From contig CALLYN010000257.1 of the NCBI GenBank assembly GCA_937858455.1, positions 1-5,769 of the forward strand: 5,769 bases of DNA, written 5' to 3'. This document shows positions 2,696 through 5,769 of the stretch, piece after piece. The notes under the pieces are model-generated. The model saw only the letters and a list, made by a program, of their open reading frames with translations. It was not told where the DNA came from and made no database searches. Both the position numbers and the translations under genes were made by a program. Source of the stretch: an uncultured Kouleothrix sp. (GTDB taxonomy: Bacteria > Chloroflexota > Chloroflexia > Chloroflexales > Roseiflexaceae). The first letter of the stretch is position 1. The number at the start of each line of letters is the position of its first letter.

Positions 2696-5218
2696 ATGAC
2701 GCACCCTGAACTGCCGCACAACATCGAGGCTGAAAAAGCGACGCTCGGCTCGATCCTGCTGAACCGCGAGGCGATCGTCGCGGTGGCGCCATGGCTGGTT
2801 GCCGAGTTCTTCTACATGGAGCGCCACGCCCAGATCTACGAGGCCATGCTGGCGTGCTACAACGCGCGCATCCCCCCCGACACGCGCACCGTCTCCGAAG
2901 AGCTGCGCCGCCGCGACCGGCTCGAGGCGGTCGGCGGCGTGGCCTACCTGAGCGACCTCGTCGATACCGTGCCGACCTCGTACCACGTCGAGTACTACGC
3001 GCGGATCATCGAGCGCACCGCGCTGCTGCGCAAGCTGATCAGCGCCGGCGGCAAGATCGCCGCGCTCGGCTACAACGAGCAGGAAGAGCTCGAAGACACG
3101 CTCGACAAGGCCGAGCAGACCTTGTTCGATATCTCGCAGCGCCGCGCTACCCAGGATTTCGTGCCGATCAGCCAGGTGATCGACAGCTACTACGAGCAGA
3201 TCAACTACCTGCAGGAGCACCGCGGCGAGGTGGTGGGCGTGCCCAGCGGCTTCCGCGACCTCGACGAGATCACCGGCGGCCTCCAGCAGTCCGACCTGAT
3301 CATCCTGGCGGCGCGCCCTTCGGTCGGCAAGTGTGTGGCGGCCTCGACGCTGCTCGACGACCCGGCCACCGGCGCGCGCCTGACGATCGAGGAGTGCGTG
3401 CGCCGCAAGCTGCCGGCAGTGCTCGGCATCGACGACTTTGGGCGGGTGCGGCCGGCCCAGGTTGCAGCCTGGGTCGACAGCGGCGTCAAGCCGTGCTTTC
3501 GCGTGCGCACCCGGAGCGGGCGCAGCCTCGACGCCACCGGCAACCACCCGCTGCTGACCGCGCGCGGCTGGGTCAAGGTCGAGCATCTCGCGGTCGGCCA
3601 GTCGATCGCGGTGCCGCGCGCACTGCCAGTGTTCGGCGCCGACGAGTCCTGGCCGCTCGCGCAGGTGCGCCTGCTGGCCTACTTGCTCGCCAAGGGCAGC
3701 CTGGCCGCCTCGTCGCCCGGGTTCACCAGCGCCGACGCGGCGATCGTCGCCGACTTCAGGGCCGCCGTGGCCGAGCTGTTCCCCGGCTGCACCGTGCGCC
3801 AGCGCGCGGGCACGTACTCCGTAGCGCGGCCGGGGCGCGGCGGCCCCAACCCGGTCTACTCCTGGCTCGCGCCGCTTGGGCTGCAGGGCAGGCCGGCGCG
3901 CGAGAGGCGCTTCCCCGGCTGCGCATGGACCTGGAGCAAGCGCCGCCTGGCCGAGTTCGTGCGCGCGCTGATGAGCTGCGCTGGCTCGATCTACCTGGTG
4001 GCCGGCCTGCCACGGATCGAGTTCACCGTCGCCTCGCAGCCGCTCGCGGCCGACCTCCACCACGCCTTCGTGCGCTTCGGCCTGGTCGCGCGGCTATACC
4101 AGGCTAAGGCGGGCGCCTGGCGCGTGCAGATGACCGACCCCGACTCGGTGCAGCGCTACCAGCGCGAGATCGGCTGGATCGGCGAGAAGGCCGAGCGCTT
4201 CGCCCAGCATACCCACGCGCTGCCGCTGCGCCTGATCAACGCCGGCCGCCCGCCCCAAGCAACCTGGGAGCTTGCGCGCCAGGCCAGCCAGCCGCACGGG
4301 CTCCCACCAAGCGAGCCAACCCGCCCGCACACCCAGCGCAGCCTTCCGCGCTCGCGGCCGGAACCCTCGGCGCAGCCGAGCCCGCAGCCCAAGCAGGCCG
4401 CCGGCCCCGAGATCTTCTGGGATCCGATCGTAGCGATCGAGCCGCTCGGCGAGCAGCAGGTGTACGACCTGACCGTGCCCGACGGCTCGAACTTCATCGC
4501 CCAGGACATCTACGCGCACAACACCTCGTTTGTGCTCAGCCTGGCCTACAACATCGCACTGCGCCACCAGCGCAACGTCGGCATCTTCAGCCTCGAGATG
4601 AGTCGCGACCAGCTGGTGCAGCGCCTGCTGGCGATGGACTCGCGCATCGACACGCACCGCCTGCGCACCGGCCACGTCGGCGAGGCCGAGCTGCAGGTGG
4701 TGATGAGCTCGATGGCCCGGCTGGCCGCGGTGCCGATCTATATCGAAGACACGCCCGGCCTCAGCATCATGGAGGTGCGCAGCAAGGCCCGGCGGCTCCA
4801 ATCGCAGTATGGCGTCGACATTGTGATCATCGACTACCTGCAGCTCATGGCCGGCCGCCGCAGCGAAAACCGCGTCCAGGAGGTCAGCGAGATCTCGCGC
4901 GGGCTCAAGGCGCTGGCGCGCGAGCTGAACGTGCCGGTGATCGCGCTCTCGCAGCTGTCGCGCGCGGTCGAGGGCCGCCAAAGCCACGTGCCAATGCTGA
5001 GCGACCTGAGAGAAAGTGGATCGATCGAGCAGGATGCGGACATCGTGATGTTCATCTACCGCGAGGAGCTGTACGACCCGAACACCGACAAAAAGGGCAT
5101 TGCCGAGCTGCACATCGCCAAGCATCGCAACGGCCCGATCGGCGTGGTGCCGATGCGCTTCGACGCCGCGACAACGCGCTTCGACGACCTGACCTACCGC
5201 ACGCCCGAGGGCTACTAG
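2696..5218 (+). CDS. dnaB: Replicative DNA helicase DnaB with an in-frame intein
   Basis: An 840-residue precursor; removing the intein (residues 213-609) leaves 443 residues, a normal DnaB length. DnaB is the hexameric helicase that unwinds DNA at the replication fork. The N-terminal helical domain (about 1-105) opens with LPHNIEAEKATLGSILLN, a typical DnaB start; a linker follows, then the RecA-like ATPase from about residue 183. Walker A is ARPSVGK (206-212) joined after splicing to TSF (610-612). Further along are the catalytic Glu in FSLEMS (E634), Walker B in VIIDYLQL (D713), the sensor Gln in ALSQLSR (Q753), and AKHRNGP with K809 and the probable arginine finger R811. All helicase residues I can check are present, so the gene should be functional once spliced. 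The second known DnaB intein site, RESG/SIEQD (G775/S776), is uninterrupted. The AGA-GAA-AGT-GGA codons before it are unlike the rest of the gene. It lies downstream of rplI with its own promoter candidate and DnaA box. Confidence 0.97.
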   Translation: MTHPELPHNIEAEKATLGSILLNREAIVAVAPWLVAEFFYMERHAQIYEAMLACYNARIPPDTRTVSEELRRRDRLEAVGGVAYLSDLVDTVPTSYHVEYYARIIERTALLRKLISAGGKIAALGYNEQEELEDTLDKAEQTLFDISQRRATQDFVPISQVIDSYYEQINYLQEHRGEVVGVPSGFRDLDEITGGLQQSDLIILAARPSVGKCVAASTLLDDPATGARLTIEECVRRKLPAVLGIDDFGRVRPAQVAAWVDSGVKPCFRVRTRSGRSLDATGNHPLLTARGWVKVEHLAVGQSIAVPRALPVFGADESWPLAQVRLLAYLLAKGSLAASSPGFTSADAAIVADFRAAVAELFPGCTVRQRAGTYSVARPGRGGPNPVYSWLAPLGLQGRPARERRFPGCAWTWSKRRLAEFVRALMSCAGSIYLVAGLPRIEFTVASQPLAADLHHAFVRFGLVARLYQAKAGAWRVQMTDPDSVQRYQREIGWIGEKAERFAQHTHALPLRLINAGRPPQATWELARQASQPHGLPPSEPTRPHTQRSLPRSRPEPSAQPSPQPKQAAGPEIFWDPIVAIEPLGEQQVYDLTVPDGSNFIAQDIYAHNTSFVLSLAYNIALRHQRNVGIFSLEMSRDQLVQRLLAMDSRIDTHRLRTGHVGEAELQVVMSSMARLAAVPIYIEDTPGLSIMEVRSKARRLQSQYGVDIVIIDYLQLMAGRRSENRVQEVSEISRGLKALARELNVPVIALSQLSRAVEGRQSHVPMLSDLRESGSIEQDADIVMFIYREELYDPNTDKKGIAELHIAKHRNGPIGVVPMRFDAATTRFDDLTYRTPEGY
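3659..4090 (+). other. Degenerate LAGLIDADG homing endonuclease domain inside the intein
   Basis: Precursor residues about 322-465 resemble the two-motif LAGLIDADG (DOD) endonuclease of DnaB inteins. Motif 1 reads LLAYLLAKGSL (326-336), where active relatives have roughly LLGYLIGDGSL: the metal-binding Asp is Lys333 (AAG 3692-3694) and two Gly are Ala. Motif 2 reads VRALMSCAGSIY (422-433), where relatives have SCDGS: the Asp is Ala429 (GCT 3980-3982). The surrounding fold-like segments (FTSADAAIVADFRAAVAELF; IEFTVASQPLAADLHHAFV then RFGLVARL) are preserved without stop or frameshift. The expected conclusion is a catalytically dead endonuclease whose frame is kept because the host must splice the intein. 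The domain limits are approximate. Confidence 0.85.
4247..4405 (+). other. Pro/Gln/Arg-rich linker in the intein
   Basis: Precursor residues 518-570, between the endonuclease remnant and block F, are low in complexity and rich in Pro, Gln, Arg and Ser, for example LPPSEPTRPHTQRSLP and PEPSAQPSPQPKQ. It looks disordered and carries more CCA, CTT and CAA codons than its surroundings. It probably replaces endonuclease C-terminal sequence that has eroded, acting only as a flexible bridge to the C-terminal splicing half. No known domain is recognised in it. Confidence 0.6.
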
Positions 5219-5228
5219 CGTTCGATTA

Positions 5229-5304
5229 TCCGCCGATTACACATACGGCACAGATTACTTTTCGCATAAGCGACCGAATCTGTGTCATCTGCGTAATCGG
5301 TGAA
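5229..5304. repeat. Nested palindromic element made of 9-nt units, after dnaB
   Basis: The arm 5229-5255 matches the reverse complement of 5278-5304 at 21 of 27 positions. Perfect blocks are CCGATTAC/GTAATCGG (5233-5240/5293-5300), CACAGATT/AATCTGTG (5249-5256/5277-5284) and an apical TCGC-ATAA-GCGA (5262-5273). The right arm is three tandem 9-mers, ATCTGTGTC, ATCTGCGTA and ATCGGTGAA; the left arm reads the same way on the minus strand. The segment is visibly more AT-rich than the genes. Similar ATCTGTG/ATCTGCG palindromes occur, as I recall, as dispersed intergenic repeats in other bacterial genomes. It may serve as a dnaB transcript terminator or stabiliser, although no T tract follows the stem. 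Confidence 0.75.
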
Positions 5305-5340
5305 TTGCCCAATTTCCATCAATTGTCGGGCTAACCGGCG

Positions 5341-5346
5341 TATAAT
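5341..5346 (+). promoter_or_regulatory. Perfect -10 box upstream of the last gene
   Basis: TATAAT (5341-5346) is an exact -10 hexamer within an otherwise GC-rich context. No convincing -35 sits at 16-18 nt; the region there reads CATCAATT, and TTGTCG (5323-5328) is too close at 12 nt. Transcription would begin near 5353, about 28 nt before ATG 5381, which suits the downstream gene. An activator or an alternative -35 contact may be needed. Confidence 0.5.
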
Positions 5347-5380
5347 GGAAGTAGTGCCCATACGCAAAGGCAACCAGGCC

Positions 5381-5769
5381 ATGATCTCGCAGACCACCAC
5401 AACCTACTCCGCTGCCACGCCCTCGCGCCTGCCCGAGGCCGCGCTGCGCGTCACCGGCATGGCCCGGCTGGTGCTGGTGATCAACCTCGGCAGCTTCGTG
5501 CACCCCAGCGACGCCGACGAGTTCCGGCACCGGCGCGGCTCCGAGGCGTTCGCCGAGGCGCTGCGCGGGCTGCACCCCAGCGCGCCCTTTGGCGCCGACG
5601 ACGACACCCGCACGGTCGAGCGCGACGCCTACACCCTGCGGATCTTTCGCTCGCGGCTGATGCACAATCACTTCTTCCCGACATACAAGATCGCCTGGGA
5701 CAGCAGCATGCGCGAGCGAATGCTGCGGCTCGGCTGTACCGATATCGGCCACTGGCAGCGCTGGGCCGG
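5381..5769 (+). CDS. Unrecognised protein, N-terminal part (3' truncated)
   Basis: An open frame from ATG 5381 runs to the window edge without a stop (129 codons plus two bases). AAAGG (5366-5370) lies 10 nt upstream and a TATAAT box about 35 nt upstream. An in-frame GTG at 5354 is a less likely start because it falls at the predicted transcription start. Codons show the strong third-position G/C bias of real genes here, which favours this strand over the antisense frame. After a polar Thr/Ser/Pro-rich start comes ARLVLVINLGSFVHPSDADE, then a charged region with two Asp clusters (FGADDDTRTVERDAY) and an aromatic/His-rich stretch (RLMHNHFFPTYKIAWD). No signal peptide, membrane helix or familiar domain is evident in the visible part, so I assign no function. 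Confidence 0.7.
   Translation, partial: MISQTTTTYSAATPSRLPEAALRVTGMARLVLVINLGSFVHPSDADEFRHRRGSEAFAEALRGLHPSAPFGADDDTRTVERDAYTLRIFRSRLMHNHFFPTYKIAWDSSMRERMLRLGCTDIGHWQRWA

Larger units (their letters stand above)
3332..4522 (+). mobile_element. Intein in the DnaB P-loop (397 residues)
   Basis: The insertion begins at Cys213 (TGT 3332-3334), directly after the Walker A lysine, and ends at Asn609 (AAC 4520-4522), with Thr610 as the +1 residue. Splicing blocks are present: block A CVAASTLLDDP; block B TGNHPLL (281-287, containing the TxxH of the N-S acyl shift); block F VYDLTVP (589-595); block G FIAQDIYAHN (600-609) with the His-Asn pair needed for Asn cyclisation. The P-loop site is one of the known DnaB intein positions, used for example in mycobacteria. 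Because the insertion separates GK from T, unspliced protein should lack ATPase activity. Base composition and codon use match the host gene, so residence is probably old. Between blocks B and F lie an endonuclease domain and then a Pro-rich linker. Boundaries are certain from the extein match; splicing competence is inferred from the residues. Confidence 0.96.

Noticed and set aside
2579..4063. 494-codon antisense open frame opposite rplI-dnaB
   Set aside because: It is the complement of clear DnaB coding sequence, has Arg/Ala/Gly/Leu-rich composition without domains, and results from GC-rich third positions.
4094..5125. 343-codon antisense open frame opposite the C-terminal half of dnaB
   Set aside because: It mirrors conserved helicase motifs on the other strand, so it is a shadow frame with no independent evidence.
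5226..5234. TTATCCGCC as a DnaA box
   Set aside because: Two mismatches to TTATCCACA, and it is largely explained by the palindromic element it overlaps.
5229..5304. CRISPR array
   Set aside because: The 9-nt units abut without spacers and are arranged as an inverted pair, not as long direct repeats separated by unique spacers.
5285..5752. Antisense 155-codon frame opposite the last gene
   Set aside because: Codon bias and the upstream TATAAT and AAAGG favour the + strand; the antisense frame also runs into the palindromic repeat.

Overview
The window is GC-rich bacterial chromosome with five protein genes, all on the + strand: the 3' end of an ABC-transporter ATPase gene, a permease gene, rplI (ribosomal protein L9), dnaB (replicative helicase, carrying an intein), and the 5' end of an unrecognised gene that runs off the right edge. 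Third codon positions are overwhelmingly G or C, so many long antisense and out-of-frame ORFs are open by chance. The rplI-dnaB linkage is common in bacteria. The style of the DnaB and L9 proteins, the SpoIIM-fused ABC-2 permease and the base composition suggest a Chloroflexota (Chloroflexia-type) genome, but that assignment is inference at low to moderate confidence.

Layout. 1-384 and 381-1847 form a translationally coupled ABC exporter pair (GTGA overlap, strong AGGAGG site). The permease appears to be a fusion: an ABC-2-type membrane half followed by a SpoIIM/DUF95-like membrane half. 1848-2001 holds a good sigma-70-type promoter (TTGACG, 18 nt, extended TATCAT) and a leader of about 100 nt with two perfect hairpins ahead of rplI. 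2503-2695, between rplI and dnaB, is unusually structured: a 15-position hairpin, an 18-bp palindrome, a promoter candidate overlapping both, a perfect DnaA box and a degenerate second copy. 5219-5380 carries a nested palindrome built of 9-nt units, then a perfect TATAAT upstream of the last gene.

The most notable content is in dnaB. A 397-residue intein splits the Walker A motif between GK and T, so the helicase cannot bind ATP normally until splicing occurs. The splicing residues (Cys1, TxxH, HN, Thr+1) are intact. The embedded LAGLIDADG homing endonuclease has lost both motif aspartates (to Lys and Ala), so the element looks like an endonuclease-dead intein that still has to splice. A second known DnaB intein site (RESG/SIEQD) is empty, yet the codons abutting it include the only AGA and the only GGA in the 840-codon frame, a possible scar of a lost intein or a co-conversion event.

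How the genes relate: the ABC pair is a self-contained membrane system unrelated to the rest. rplI and dnaB are co-oriented housekeeping genes, each with its own promoter candidate. The DnaA box upstream of dnaB suggests a link between initiator activity and helicase expression, or, less likely, an origin-like site.
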